This document shows, piece after piece, positions 8,542 to 16,630 of a stretch of 20,177 nt of DNA. The stretch comes from JAGTVB01 sp964624765. GTDB taxonomy: Bacteria; Pseudomonadota; Gammaproteobacteria; HK1. The notes under the pieces are model-generated. The model was not told the origin of the DNA and ran no database searches. It saw only the letters and a list, made by a program, of their open reading frames with translations. Where the stretch lies: contig CAZUZO010000050.1 in NCBI GenBank assembly GCA_964624765.1, forward strand, positions 1 to 20,177, in the 5' to 3' direction. Made by a program: the position numbers and the translations under genes. How positions within the stretch are numbered: the stretch's first letter is position 1; the number at the start of each line of letters is the position of its first letter.

Positions 8542-8684
8542 AGCACTCACGGCGGCCCTGGTAACTCGGCAACCATAGCAAGTCCGTGTGCCCTATTGCT
8601 GCCATCAACCCGCAATTGTAGTCTTTCAACATGTTCGGATTCGATCATCGCTTCGCTGCCGGCCTATCCACCGCTCCCCTCTCA

Positions 8685-8902
8685 GAAGCTGTTCTAAAAA
8701 CTGCTGCGCTTGTCATAGCTGCGTTGCGCAGCGGCTCGCCATCCTCATGTACTCCCTTTTACACTCCGGTTGTTACTCGCCCCATCCTTGGGGCTCGCCC
8801 CTTTCGGGGCCAGCTTGCAGCTGTTCAAAATCGTTCCCGACGATTTTGTCGCCGCTGTGCGCCTTGCGACTCCGGCGCTCGCGACATTTTTAGAACAGCT
8901 TC
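8685..8902 (-). mobile_element. MITE copy 2 (218 bp), between glcF and citE
   Basis: Full-length copy in the opposite orientation to copy 1. Ends are GAAGCTGTTCTAAAAA and TTTTTAGAACAGCTTC, a perfect 16-bp inverted repeat. The 3-bp duplication TCA lies at 8682-8684 and 8903-8905. The hairpins of copy 1 are kept and could end glcF transcription. The rest of the glcF-citE gap (8542-8681 and 8906-9005) shows no gene, promoter or other repeat. Confidence 0.9.
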
Positions 8903-9005
8903 TCAGAGCACGCTATGACCGCTCCCATCGCGAGCCTAGCGAAACGATGAGCCAAGCCGAATGCTCTCTAACGAATTGGCACCAGACAAGCGAGGAACCA
9001 CGACC

Positions 9006-9917
9006 ATGCCAAGAACTAGCCGAACGCACCCCCGCCGCAGTGTCCTCTATATGCCCGGATCCAACGCCCGCGCGTTAGAAAAAGGCAAGACCCTGCTGGC
9101 CGACGCCATCATCCTAGACCTCGAAGATGCCGTGGCCCCAGACGCTAAAGAGAAGGCGCGCGAGCAAGTTTGCGCAGCGGTCAAAGCCGGTGGTTATGGA
9201 CTGAGGGAGCTCGTCATTCGGGTTAACGGCCTGGCAACGCCTTGGGGCTACGCAGACATTGCAGCGGCCGCCAGGTCCGGAGCCAACGCCGTCCTGCTGC
9301 CGAAGGTGGAAAGTGCGGACGCCATTCGCCAGCTCCAGACCATCATGGAAGCCAACGGAGCCCCCGACGACATGGCTATCTGGGCCATGATGGAAACACC
9401 GCGCAGCATCCTGCGGGCGCAGATGATCGCCGAAGCCTCGGCACGGATGCAATGCCTGGTCATGGGAACCTCGGACCTGGCCAAGGATCTCGACTGCGCC
9501 CATACCAGCGAGCGACTGCCGATGATCACCTCACTGGGCATGTGCCTGCTGGTAGCCCGGTCGGCGGGCATTGCGATACTCGATGGCGTCTACCTTGACC
9601 TCAATGACGATGAGGGCTTCGAGTATGCCTGCCGCCAGGGTCGGGAGCTCGGGTTCGATGGGAAGACCCTCATTCACCCGAAGACCATCGAGACCGCCAA
9701 TCGCGTCTTTACGCCCTCCCCGAAGGACGTGGAGTGGTCACGTAAGATTATCAAGACTTATCAGGCAGCGCTGGCCGAAGGCAAGGGCGTCGCGGTGGTC
9801 GATGGCATGTTGGTAGAAAACCTGCATGTGGAAAGCGCCCAACGGGTGGTGGCCATGGCTGAGGCCATCGCAGCGATGGAGGCCTCCAGCCAAGAACGGG
9901 AGCCGATGACCGACTAG
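9006..9917 (+). CDS. CitE-like CoA-ester lyase or malyl-CoA thioesterase
   Basis: A 303-residue HpcH/HpaI-CitE family protein. It has RSVLYMPGSN (about 11-20), IILDLEDAVAP (about 35-45), VIRVNGL with substrate-binding Arg about 72, VLLPKVES (about 96-103), MMETPRS with metal-ligand Glu about 130, and MGTSDLAKDL with metal-ligand Asp about 157. These TIM-barrel enzymes cleave or hydrolyse CoA thioesters of malate or citramalate with Mg2+. It differs in type from both Mcl proteins further along. Candidate roles are (S)-citramalyl-CoA lyase or (3S)-malyl-CoA thioesterase; sequence alone does not decide. ATG 9006 (MPRTSRTHPRRSVLYMPG) was chosen over ATG 8961 because GAGGAA lies just upstream and it fits the family start. 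It converges with meh, three bases apart. Confidence 0.8.
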   Translation: MPRTSRTHPRRSVLYMPGSNARALEKGKTLLADAIILDLEDAVAPDAKEKAREQVCAAVKAGGYGLRELVIRVNGLATPWGYADIAAAARSGANAVLLPKVESADAIRQLQTIMEANGAPDDMAIWAMMETPRSILRAQMIAEASARMQCLVMGTSDLAKDLDCAHTSERLPMITSLGMCLLVARSAGIAILDGVYLDLNDDEGFEYACRQGRELGFDGKTLIHPKTIETANRVFTPSPKDVEWSRKIIKTYQAALAEGKGVAVVDGMLVENLHVESAQRVVAMAEAIAAMEASSQEREPMTD

Positions 9918-9920
9918 GTG

Positions 9921-10769
9921 TCAACCCGCAAGGGTGGCCGTCGCTTTCATGGTCACTTTGCCATCTGGCCCCTGAGCCTCGAGCTCAACGGTGCCCGGTA
10001 ACGCCGGCACCCCGACAAGGCGGTAGGGGGCCAAATCAAACAACGGCGCCTGACCTCGAAAGGAGAAGCTGGCCACCGGCCGAGTTGCGTTATGACGCAC
10101 CAGTTCCATCAGCTGAATGGCCGTCAACGGACCGTGTACCACGAGCCCTGGGTAACCCTCCTCTGCGGTTGCATAGGGTCGATCATAGTGAATACGGTGG
10201 GCGTTGAAGGTAAGCGCCGAGAAGCGAAATAGCAGCATCGGATTCGGGGTGACGACCTTGGTCCAGGCGCCCTCGGGCGCCCTTGGCCAGTCGCCGCGGC
10301 GGGGGGCCGGCACCGCAGCACCGGGTTCGCGGTAGACGATGTCTTGCTGCTCCTCGACGCAGATTCGCTCACGCTGACTGATCCGATAACGCACGGTGAC
10401 AAATACTAGAGTGCCGCTCTTACCGTGCTTTTCATTGACATCGAGCACGGTGCCCTCGCGCACGGCCGGTTCGCCGATCCGCAGTGGGAAATGAAACTGC
10501 GTCCGCGCACCGGCAAACATGCGCCGCGGCAACTCAACCGGGGGCAGAAATCCACCCCGCTGGGGATGGCCATCGGTACCAAGAGCCGACTGTGCCACCC
10601 GGGGTAAGAAATACAGCCAGTGCCACAGGGGCGGCAAGGCATCGCCGCTCCCGAAACGGCTTCCGCTATCGTCCAAGGTGGCGGCTAGTCCCTGCACCGG
10701 GGCTAATGCGATATCTTCTTCCAAGCGCTCGGTCGAGCCGATCCAGTCACTATAGCGTTGCTGCTCCAT
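9921..10769 (-). CDS. meh: Mesaconyl-C4-CoA hydratase
   Basis: A 282-residue HTD2-type hot-dog hydratase, as in the mesaconyl-C4-CoA hydratase of the 3-hydroxypropionate bi-cycle. The N-terminus SDWIGSTERLEED and the C-terminal block FNAHRIHYDRPYATAEEGYPGLVVHGPL, with its Asp and His active-site candidates, are characteristic. It adds water to mesaconyl-C4-CoA to give (S)-citramalyl-CoA, which Mcl then cleaves. Related enzymes act on itaconyl-CoA, so substrate assignment rests partly on the neighbours. The start ATG 10769 has AGGAG eight bases upstream; a GTG at 10778 overlaps that site and ATG 10775 is too close to it. It lies 14 bases after mct on the same strand, an evident operon. Confidence 0.88.
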   Translation of the reverse strand: MEQQRYSDWIGSTERLEEDIALAPVQGLAATLDDSGSRFGSGDALPPLWHWLYFLPRVAQSALGTDGHPQRGGFLPPVELPRRMFAGARTQFHFPLRIGEPAVREGTVLDVNEKHGKSGTLVFVTVRYRISQRERICVEEQQDIVYREPGAAVPAPRRGDWPRAPEGAWTKVVTPNPMLLFRFSALTFNAHRIHYDRPYATAEEGYPGLVVHGPLTAIQLMELVRHNATRPVASFSFRGQAPLFDLAPYRLVGVPALPGTVELEAQGPDGKVTMKATATLAG

Positions 10770-10783
10770 GGCCATCACTCCTG

Positions 10784-12016
10784 TTACAGTTCCACCGGTC
10801 CGGCAACGATCTTACGATCCCGTAGACGCCCGATCTCGCCATCGCTCAAACCCAACACGTCCGCCAAAACCTGGTCGGTGTGTTCCCCCAGGAGCGGCGC
10901 GCGCCGGGTCGGCTCACGAGGCGATGCGGTGAAATCCAGCGGTGAGCCCGGAACCAGATAGCGCCCGATACCGGGCTGTTCGACTTCGCAGAACATGGGA
11001 TTGGCAGGAGAACAGCGCGGATCTTCCTCCACCATTTGCAGAAAGGTCTGATAGGGACCCCAGCATACCCCCGTGCCCTCAAACGCTTGGCGAATTTGCG
11101 CCAGCGTCCGCTCGGCACACCATGGCGCCAGCACTGCCGAGATGGCATCCCGCGCCCGAAAACGGTCGCCTTCTTGGTTCAGGTCCGCATCCAGCAACGG
11201 CTCGATCATGGCGAAGCGTTGCCCAAGTCCCGTTGCCCGGCTCAATTCATCCCACTGGCGCTTGGTGATGGCCGCAATATAAATCAAGCGGTGATCCTGG
11301 GTCTCGAACTCTCGGCCGTAGGCACCATAGAGATAGTTGCCAAAGGAAGGCCGGTTCTGGTGGCTCAACTGCGCCTCGGCGATGTAACCGAGATTGCCCA
11401 CCATCGCCATGGCAATGTCGGACAGTGCCAGCTTCACCAACTGGCCCTCGCCAGTCAGGCGCCGATGGCGCTCGGCAGCGAGCAAACCGAGGGCGACGTT
11501 GACACCCGCAACGGCATCCCAAACAGGGAAAACGTGGTTCACCGGATTCACCGCCACGTCGCTGTGCACGGGACCGGTCACAAACGGGATACCCACCGCA
11601 CAGTTGACGGTATAGTCGACGGCCGAGCTGCCATCTGGATTCCCGAGCAGATTCACCATGATCAGGTCTGGACGATGTTTTGCCAGCGCCTCGTAACTCA
11701 TCCAACCCTTGGCAGGAAAATTGGTAATGAACAGGCCGTTGCCCGGACCCGGCGCGGCAATGAGGCGGGTCACCAGCTCTCGACCTTCAGTGCTACGGGT
11801 GTCGACAGCGATCGAGCGCTTACCCTTGTTCAAGCCGACCCAGTAAAGGCTCTTACCGTTGGTCGCGAGTGGCCAACGGCGAGCATCGATTCCACCGCCG
11901 ATGGGATCAAAGCGGATCACGTCCGCTCCTAGCTGTGCAAGCGTGGTCCCACCGAGCGGAACCGCCACAAAGGCCGATCCTTCCACCACTCGCAGGCCTT
12001 TAAGAATCTGATTCAT
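10784..12016 (-). CDS. mct: Mesaconyl-CoA C1-C4 CoA transferase
   Basis: A 410-residue family III CoA-transferase. It strongly resembles Chloroflexus Mct as I recall it, notably GLRVVEGSAFVAVPLGG (about 7-23), TLAQLGADVIRFDPIGGG (about 25-42), LNKGKRSIAVD, VEQPGIGRYLVPGSPLDFTA and the ending KIVAGP. The probable catalytic Asp is about residue 167 (FPVWDAVAG). The enzyme moves CoA within mesaconyl-CoA from the C1 to the C4 carboxyl, without a free acid acceptor. The start ATG 12016 is preceded by AAGGGGG; the longer open frame upstream looks non-coding. First gene of mct-meh, divergent from smtA. Confidence 0.92.
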   Translation of the reverse strand: MNQILKGLRVVEGSAFVAVPLGGTTLAQLGADVIRFDPIGGGIDARRWPLATNGKSLYWVGLNKGKRSIAVDTRSTEGRELVTRLIAAPGPGNGLFITNFPAKGWMSYEALAKHRPDLIMVNLLGNPDGSSAVDYTVNCAVGIPFVTGPVHSDVAVNPVNHVFPVWDAVAGVNVALGLLAAERHRRLTGEGQLVKLALSDIAMAMVGNLGYIAEAQLSHQNRPSFGNYLYGAYGREFETQDHRLIYIAAITKRQWDELSRATGLGQRFAMIEPLLDADLNQEGDRFRARDAISAVLAPWCAERTLAQIRQAFEGTGVCWGPYQTFLQMVEEDPRCSPANPMFCEVEQPGIGRYLVPGSPLDFTASPREPTRRAPLLGEHTDQVLADVLGLSDGEIGRLRDRKIVAGPVEL

Positions 12017-12273
12017 CCAACACCCCCTTGGTATGGCATAGCGTTGCCTATTCTTATTGATGTCCAATGGCAAAGCCAGGAACACGAGACGAGAATTATA
12101 TCGATCGCGGAAGAAAATTGTGCTAGCGTCGCGCAAACGCGAAGCGCGAAGCGCGATCCAGGCAAACTCACACCTCTCGCCCACCGTTTACCTAGAAGGT
12201 GCGGCAACGCCCCACCACCAACGGCCGGGGCAGCGGAGGAGACACGGCAACAATAAACCAACGGGGGAGGCGT
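12017..12273. promoter_or_regulatory. Divergent mct/smtA control region
   Basis: This 257-base region must hold promoters for both operons. On the minus strand a perfect TATAAT lies at 12100-12095, about 80 bases before the mct start, but no good -35 box is 16-18 bases before it. No convincing pair was found for smtA on the plus strand. A short G/C repeat, GCGAAGC twice, lies around 12140-12155. Regulation is unknown. Confidence 0.3.
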
Positions 12274-13590
12274 ATGACAGACACCAAAGAGAAAGCGAAA
12301 GCGGCAGAGCAACACCCCACCGGGATCTCCGAAAAACCCGAGAAGGAGCAAAAGAAGGAGGCGAACCGAGAACAACCGAAAGCGCCAGCCACGCTCCCAT
12401 TGGAAGGCGTTCGCGTGGTCGATGTGGGCACGTTTCTCGCCGGCCCCTATGCCGCCACCATCATGGCTGAGTTTGGGGCCGAAGTGTACAAGGTTGAGCA
12501 CCCGCTGGCCGGCGATCCTTTCCGCAAGCTGGGCACACCCACCAACCGCGCCGATTCGACACTGGCTTGGCTGAGCGAAGCTCGCAACCGTAAGTCCGTG
12601 ACCATTAACATAAGGGTGCCTAAGGGTGCGGAACTGTTCCGAAAACTGGTGGCGAAGTGCGACGTCTTGGTGGAAAATTTTCGTCCCGGCACACTGGAAA
12701 GCTGGGGCGTGGGCTGGGATGTCCTGCGCCAAGACAATCCCGGATTAGTCATGCTGCGCGTCTCGGGGTATGGTCAGACAGGCCCTTACCGCCACCGCCG
12801 CGGCTTTGCGCACCTTGCCCATGCCTTCGGGGGGCTCGCCTATCTTTCCGGCTTCCCAGGGCAAACACCCGTGGTACCCGGTCCCAATCCCCTGGGGGAC
12901 TATATGGTGAGTCTTTATGGCGTCATCGGGACCATGCTCGCCTTGCGCTATCGGGAACAAACGGGGCGCGGCCAATACATCGACATCGGCAGCTATGAAG
13001 CCGTGTTTCGGCAGTTGGACGAAATCGCTTCCGCCTACGGCCTGTTCGGCAAGATCCGCGAACGCGAGGGTTCCGGCACCATCATCGCCTGTCCCCACGG
13101 CCATTTCCGCACCAAAGACAACAAGTGGGTGGCCATAGCCTGTACCAACGACAAGATGTTCGCACGCCTCGCGGAGGATGCCATGAAGCGGCCCGAACTG
13201 GCCGCCGAAGGCACCTACGGACGCAAGGAAAAGCGGCTGGCCGCCCGCGAGGACGTGGACGCCATCGTTGGGCAGTGGGTGGGGGCGCTGACACGGGATG
13301 AAGTGATGGAGAAGTGCCTCGAGGCACAGGTGCCTATCGGGACGTTGAACAACGTGGCCGACATCTTCGCCGATCCCCACTTCAAGGCACGCGGCAACCT
13401 CGTTACCGTGAATGATCCGGACGTAGGGGAAATCGTGGTACCGGGAGTTTGCCCAACCCTATCCGCAACTCCCGGGCGGATCACCAATCTAGGGCCAAAA
13501 CTTGGCAACGCCACCGACCAAGTGCTCGGAGAGTTGTTACAGCTGTCCGCAACAGAGCTTTCGCAACTGCGAAAAAACGGCATCATCTAG
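12274..13590 (+). CDS. smtA: Succinyl-CoA:(S)-malate CoA-transferase-like subunit
   Basis: A 438-residue family III (CaiB/BaiF) CoA-transferase. Residues 1-40 are a Lys/Glu-rich tail not found in its neighbour. The enzyme proper begins LPLEGVRVVDVGTFLAGPYAA. NRKSVTINIRVPKGAELF, VENFRPGTLESWG and YGQTGPYRHR are family motifs, and the probable catalytic Asp is about 209 (NPLGDYMVS). It is clearly homologous over its length to the next gene. In Chloroflexus two such subunits activate malate with succinyl-CoA, yielding (S)-malyl-CoA for Mcl. The pairing and the mcl/mch/mct/meh context support that role; specificity cannot be proved from sequence, and which copy is A or B is a guess. GGGGGAGG just before ATG 12274 fixes the start. 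Confidence 0.8.
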   Translation: MTDTKEKAKAAEQHPTGISEKPEKEQKKEANREQPKAPATLPLEGVRVVDVGTFLAGPYAATIMAEFGAEVYKVEHPLAGDPFRKLGTPTNRADSTLAWLSEARNRKSVTINIRVPKGAELFRKLVAKCDVLVENFRPGTLESWGVGWDVLRQDNPGLVMLRVSGYGQTGPYRHRRGFAHLAHAFGGLAYLSGFPGQTPVVPGPNPLGDYMVSLYGVIGTMLALRYREQTGRGQYIDIGSYEAVFRQLDEIASAYGLFGKIREREGSGTIIACPHGHFRTKDNKWVAIACTNDKMFARLAEDAMKRPELAAEGTYGRKEKRLAAREDVDAIVGQWVGALTRDEVMEKCLEAQVPIGTLNNVADIFADPHFKARGNLVTVNDPDVGEIVVPGVCPTLSATPGRITNLGPKLGNATDQVLGELLQLSATELSQLRKNGII

Positions 13591-13638
13591 CACCGTAAGC
13601 CGACACGGTCAGCGCGCCGCAGAGCCTTTGACAAGACT

Positions 13639-13750
13639 GCAGCGAGTCCACAGAAGACGAAGACAGGTCGTGGCGACGAAGCCTATCGAGCGAGATAGAC
13701 GAAGAACCAGCGCGCTCACTCAGCTATCGGGAGGCAGAAGCCTTTTTTCC
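13639..13750 (+). ncRNA. Hairpin-bearing intergenic element A (smtA-smtB)
   Basis: This stretch aligns with element B after smtB. The core GCCTATCGAGCGAGATAGAC (13681-13700) folds as stem CTATC/GATAG. It matches B at 17 of 20 bases, with all three differences in the loop. It ends with a weak AGGC-AGAA-GCCT hairpin and a run of six T. It may be an attenuator or a stabilising element in the smtA-smtB transcript. An RNA role is inferred from the fold only. Confidence 0.4.
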
Positions 13751-13807
13751 GCGAACTCACCGGAAAATCGAATCCAAGCAAGACCTAACCACCCAATCGG
13801 AGGATCG

Positions 13808-15037
13808 ATGCCACAAGAAGCCCAAAAAGAATCGCCACCGAAGCTCCCGCTGGAGGGAATTCGCATCATTGACGTGGCGACCTTCATCGCCGCTCCCTAC
13901 TCTGCCGGCATTCTCGGTGAGTTCGGAGCTGAGATCATTAAAGTCGAGCACCCTATCGGTGGGGATCCTTGCCGTAATTTCGGTACCTCGACCGATCGCG
14001 GTGATACCCTCGCTTGGCTGAGCGAAGCCCGCAACAAAAAATCTGTCACGGTCGATCTGCGGTCACCGGAGGGGGCGGATATCTTCAAGCGCCTGGTCGC
14101 GAAATCCGACATCCTGTGCGAAAATTTCCGCCCCGGTACCCTGGAGAAATGGGGCCTCGGCTGGAAAGTCCTGCATGAACTCAATTCCGGACTGGTGATG
14201 CTTCGCATCGCCGGCTACGGTCAAACCGGCCCCTATCGCGACCGCCCGGGCTTCGCCCGCATCGCCCATGCCGTAGGGGGGCTCGCCTATCTGGCCGGCA
14301 TGCCGCGGGAAACGCCGGTCACGCCGGGCTCGACAACGCTTGCCGACTACTTGACGGGGCTATACGGTGCGATCGGCATCCTGATGGCGCTTCGCCATAA
14401 GGAGAGAACCGGAGAAGGCCAATACATCGACGCAGCCCTCTATGAATCGGTGTTTCGACTGTCGGATGAGATGGTGCCCGCTTACGCCAAGTACGGGACC
14501 ATCCGTGAACGGACCGGGGCCCACAACCCCATCGCGTGTCCCCTCGGCAACTTCCGCACCAAAGACGACAAATGGGTCGCCTTTGCTTGCACCACCGACA
14601 AGCTCTTTGCCGCCCTCGCGGAGGCGATGGATCGACCGGAACTCGCCTCCCACGCGCTGTACGGCGAGCATGGGAAGCGACTGGAAGCGCGGCATGAGGT
14701 CAATGAAGTGGTCAGTAACTGGTGCGGGGCCCTGACCCGTGACGAGATCCGGGAGCGCTGTAACGCCACCGGTGCGCCCTATGCACCGCTGGCCAATATC
14801 GCCGACATCTTCTGCAACCGGCAGTTCCACGCCCGTCGCAATCTGGTCGCTATCGACGATGAGGATCTCGGGGAAACCGTTGTCGTGCCGTCGGTCCTGC
14901 CGCGGCTCTCCGAGACGCCTGGAAAGATCAAGTGGCTCGGCCCTCGCCTCGGCCAGCACACCGACCAAGTGTTGCATGAACTGCTCGGGCTCTCGGCCGA
15001 GGAGCTTAAGCGCCTGCATGAGAAAAGAGTGATCTAG
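13808..15037 (+). CDS. smtB: Succinyl-CoA:(S)-malate CoA-transferase-like subunit
   Basis: A 409-residue family III CoA-transferase, homologous to the preceding gene throughout. It has LPLEGIRIIDVATFIAAP (about 13-30), EFGAEIIKVEHPIGGDP (about 38-53), CENFRPGTLEKWG, GYGQTGPYRDRPGF, and the probable catalytic Asp about 180 (TTLADYLTG). With the upstream subunit it would form the Smt complex that converts malate and succinyl-CoA to (S)-malyl-CoA and succinate. Itaconate or citramalate CoA-transferase activity is also possible, since Chloroflexus Smt is known to be relaxed in substrate. ATG 13808 is preceded by GGAGGATCG, so the longer open frame overlapping smtA is rejected. The 217-base gap to smtA is unusually long for an operon and holds element A. 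Confidence 0.8.
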   Translation: MPQEAQKESPPKLPLEGIRIIDVATFIAAPYSAGILGEFGAEIIKVEHPIGGDPCRNFGTSTDRGDTLAWLSEARNKKSVTVDLRSPEGADIFKRLVAKSDILCENFRPGTLEKWGLGWKVLHELNSGLVMLRIAGYGQTGPYRDRPGFARIAHAVGGLAYLAGMPRETPVTPGSTTLADYLTGLYGAIGILMALRHKERTGEGQYIDAALYESVFRLSDEMVPAYAKYGTIRERTGAHNPIACPLGNFRTKDDKWVAFACTTDKLFAALAEAMDRPELASHALYGEHGKRLEARHEVNEVVSNWCGALTRDEIRERCNATGAPYAPLANIADIFCNRQFHARRNLVAIDDEDLGETVVVPSVLPRLSETPGKIKWLGPRLGQHTDQVLHELLGLSAEELKRLHEKRVI

Positions 15038-15135
15038 CCGTTGCAAAAGCTTGCGAGATCGTGGAAACCTAGAGCCAAGGACCACTGCCGGCCGGCCCAG
15101 AGCAAGGCGTTACCGCTAGCGATTGTGAAAGAACC

Positions 15136-15245
15136 GTAGCGAGCAGCCCGAGAGGGCGGAGAACGGCGCGCGGCGGCGCAGCCTATCGGGGTAGATAGAC
15201 AAGTGCCGCCTGACGCCGCTAGCGGGAGGGGCAGCAGCCGGTTTG
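15136..15245 (+). ncRNA. Hairpin-bearing intergenic element B (after smtB)
   Basis: Diverged relative of element A. The core GCCTATCGGGGTAGATAGAC (15181-15200) keeps the CTATC/GATAG stem with a changed loop. The preceding GCAGCCCGAGAGGGC is a further hairpin (GCCC-GAGA-GGGC) at about 15144-15155. The flanks GTAGCGAG and GCAGCAGCC match GCAGCGAG and GGCAGAAGCC in A. The rest of the gap from 15038 shows no gene. Confidence 0.4.
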
Positions 15246-15260
15246 TTCATAACCTCTCAA

Positions 15261-15479
15261 GAAGAGGTCTTAAAAATGTCACGAGCGCCGGCAGAGCAAG
15301 GCGCACGGTGGCGACAAAATCGTCGGGAACGATTTTGAACAGCTGCAAGCTGGCCCCGAAGGGGGCGAGCCCCAAGGATGGGGCGAGTAACAACCGGAGT
15401 GTACAAGGGAGCACATGAGGATTGCCAGCCGCTGTGCAACGCAGCTATGGCAAGCGCAGTAGTTTCTAAAACAGCTATC
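15261..15479 (+). mobile_element. MITE copy 3 (219 bp), in the mcl1 stop codon
   Basis: Full-length copy in the same orientation as copy 1. Ends are GAAGAGGTCTTAAAAA and AAAACAGCTATC. Flanks are CAA (15258-15260) and TAA (15480-15482), a near-match duplication. Its last base, read on the minus strand, is the G of the mcl1 TAG stop. Confidence 0.85.
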
Positions 15480-16471
15480 TAAGCGGTGGACTTGGCGGCG
15501 ATGATCTCAGCCTTCTTGACCATCACCTGGGCCTGCTTGATGGATGCGATATCGATCAGCCGGCCATCCAGGGCAACCGCACCGCGCCCCTCCCTTTCGG
15601 CCTGTTCCATCGCTTCCAAGATGCGCCGAGCCTGCGTCACTTCCGCCTCGCTGGGGCTGAGGAGTTGATTGGCCAGTTCGACCTGGCTCGGATGTATAGC
15701 CCATTTGCCTTCGCAGCCGAGAACCGCCGCGCGCATGGCTTGAGCCCGGAATCCATCGGGGTCCGAGAAGTTTCCGAACGGCCCATCGAGGGGGCGCAGC
15801 CCGTTGGCGCGAGCCGCCACCACCAGGCGGCTGATAGCATAATGCCACATGTCACCCCAGTGTCGGTGGCGATGGCCACCTGCATCGGCATCGGCATCGG
15901 TCAGAACATGATATTCGGGATGAGGGCCCCCAATGCCGGTGGTGCGAGCCCGGGTCGACGCCGCATAATCCGCGACTCCGAAATGCAATGACTCGTTGCG
16001 AGGGCTCGCGCCGGCAATCTGGTGGATATTTTGCATGCCCAGCGCGGTTTCAATGAGGAGCTCAAACCCGATCCGTTTACGGTAACCCATCGCTTGTTCG
16101 ATCTGGCTTACCAGCATGTCCACAGCATACACGTCAGCAGCTGTGCCCACCTTTGGGATCATGATCAGATCCAGCTTATCACCTGCCTGTTCGAGAACAT
16201 CCACCACATCACGGTACATGTAAGGCGTATCAAGACCGTTGATACGTACCGATAGGGTGCGCCCAGCCCAATCGAGTTCATTGAGCGCGGCAATCACGTT
16301 CTTGCGGGCTTGTTCCTTATCGGGGGGGGCTACCGCATCTTCTAGATCGAGGAAGATCACATCCGCCGGACTGTCCGTGGCCTTCTCCAAGAATTTCCTG
16401 TTAGAACCAGGCACGGCAAGCTCTGAGCGGTTTAAACGAGGGGTGCACTGCTCGACAAGCGTAAAACTCAT
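15479..16471 (-). CDS. mcl1: L-malyl-CoA/beta-methylmalyl-CoA lyase, Rhodobacter type
   Basis: A 330-residue CitE-superfamily lyase closest to Rhodobacter Mcl1. It has the same opening MSF, LDLEDAVAP (about 41-49), SVRINGLDTP with Arg76, IMIPKVGTAADVYAVD (about 103-118), IETALG with Glu141, and FGVADYAAS with Asp168. Those three positions match the substrate and Mg2+ residues described for Rhodobacter Mcl1. It should form or cleave malyl-CoA (acetyl-CoA plus glyoxylate) and beta-methylmalyl-CoA (propionyl-CoA plus glyoxylate). An Asp/His-rich insertion, DADADAGGHRHRH (about 192-204), is not in Rhodobacter. AGAGGAG stands just before ATG 16471, fixing the start. It follows mcl on the same strand after 159 bases. 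Its stop codon is completed by MITE copy 3. Confidence 0.88.
   Translation of the reverse strand: MSFTLVEQCTPRLNRSELAVPGSNRKFLEKATDSPADVIFLDLEDAVAPPDKEQARKNVIAALNELDWAGRTLSVRINGLDTPYMYRDVVDVLEQAGDKLDLIMIPKVGTAADVYAVDMLVSQIEQAMGYRKRIGFELLIETALGMQNIHQIAGASPRNESLHFGVADYAASTRARTTGIGGPHPEYHVLTDADADAGGHRHRHWGDMWHYAISRLVVAARANGLRPLDGPFGNFSDPDGFRAQAMRAAVLGCEGKWAIHPSQVELANQLLSPSEAEVTQARRILEAMEQAEREGRGAVALDGRLIDIASIKQAQVMVKKAEIIAAKSTA
15883..15900. repeat. CATCGG triplet of hexamers inside mcl1
   Basis: Three perfect tandem copies of CATCGG encode the Asp-Ala repeats of the Asp/His-rich insertion in mcl1. The pattern suggests replication slippage as the origin of this loop. Confidence 0.6.
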
Positions 16472-16482
16472 GATGACTCCTC

Positions 16483-16625
16483 TGAGAGGTTGTGAAAAAA
16501 CCTGCTGCGCTGCCCGATCGCGGCGTGGACGGTGCTCGCTTCTCTCCAACTTAGCCCATAGGCCTCGTTGCGGCGGCCTCAGGCCTGGCCCCAGGACGCT
16601 CGCCAGGCCTTTTTTAACCTCTCTA
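16483..16625. repeat. Possible second small inverted-repeat element between mcl and mcl1
   Basis: The mcl-mcl1 gap starts GAGAGGTTGTGAAAAAA and ends TTTTTTAACCTCTC. The outer eight bases (GAGAGGTT/AACCTCTC) pair perfectly, and the A/T runs also face each other. It resembles a MITE of about 140 bp, but no clean target duplication is visible and no second copy is seen in this window. Confidence 0.4.
16581..16615 (+). terminator. Rho-independent terminator, opposite to the flanking operon
   Basis: AGGCCTGGC (16581-16589) pairs with GCCAGGCCT (16602-16610) over a 12-base loop, followed by six T. It is a textbook intrinsic terminator for plus-strand transcription, yet mcl and mcl1 on both sides are on the minus strand. 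In their direction the T-run precedes the stem as A, so it should not stop them. Confidence 0.65.
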
Positions 16626-16630
16626 TCGCC

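Noticed and set aside
11036..11932. Long plus-strand frame opposite mct
   Set aside because: Mct on the other strand has conserved motifs through the whole region, so this is a shadow frame.
12095..12100. TATAAT as a firm mct promoter
   Set aside because: No acceptable -35 box at the right distance, so it is only mentioned as a weak candidate in the control region.
12745..15085. Long minus-strand frames opposite smtA and smtB
   Set aside because: Shadow frames of two well-conserved CoA-transferase genes.
13681..15200. CRISPR array
   Set aside because: The repeated hairpin occurs only twice, 1.5 kb apart, with a gene between; no regular spacer pattern exists anywhere in the window.
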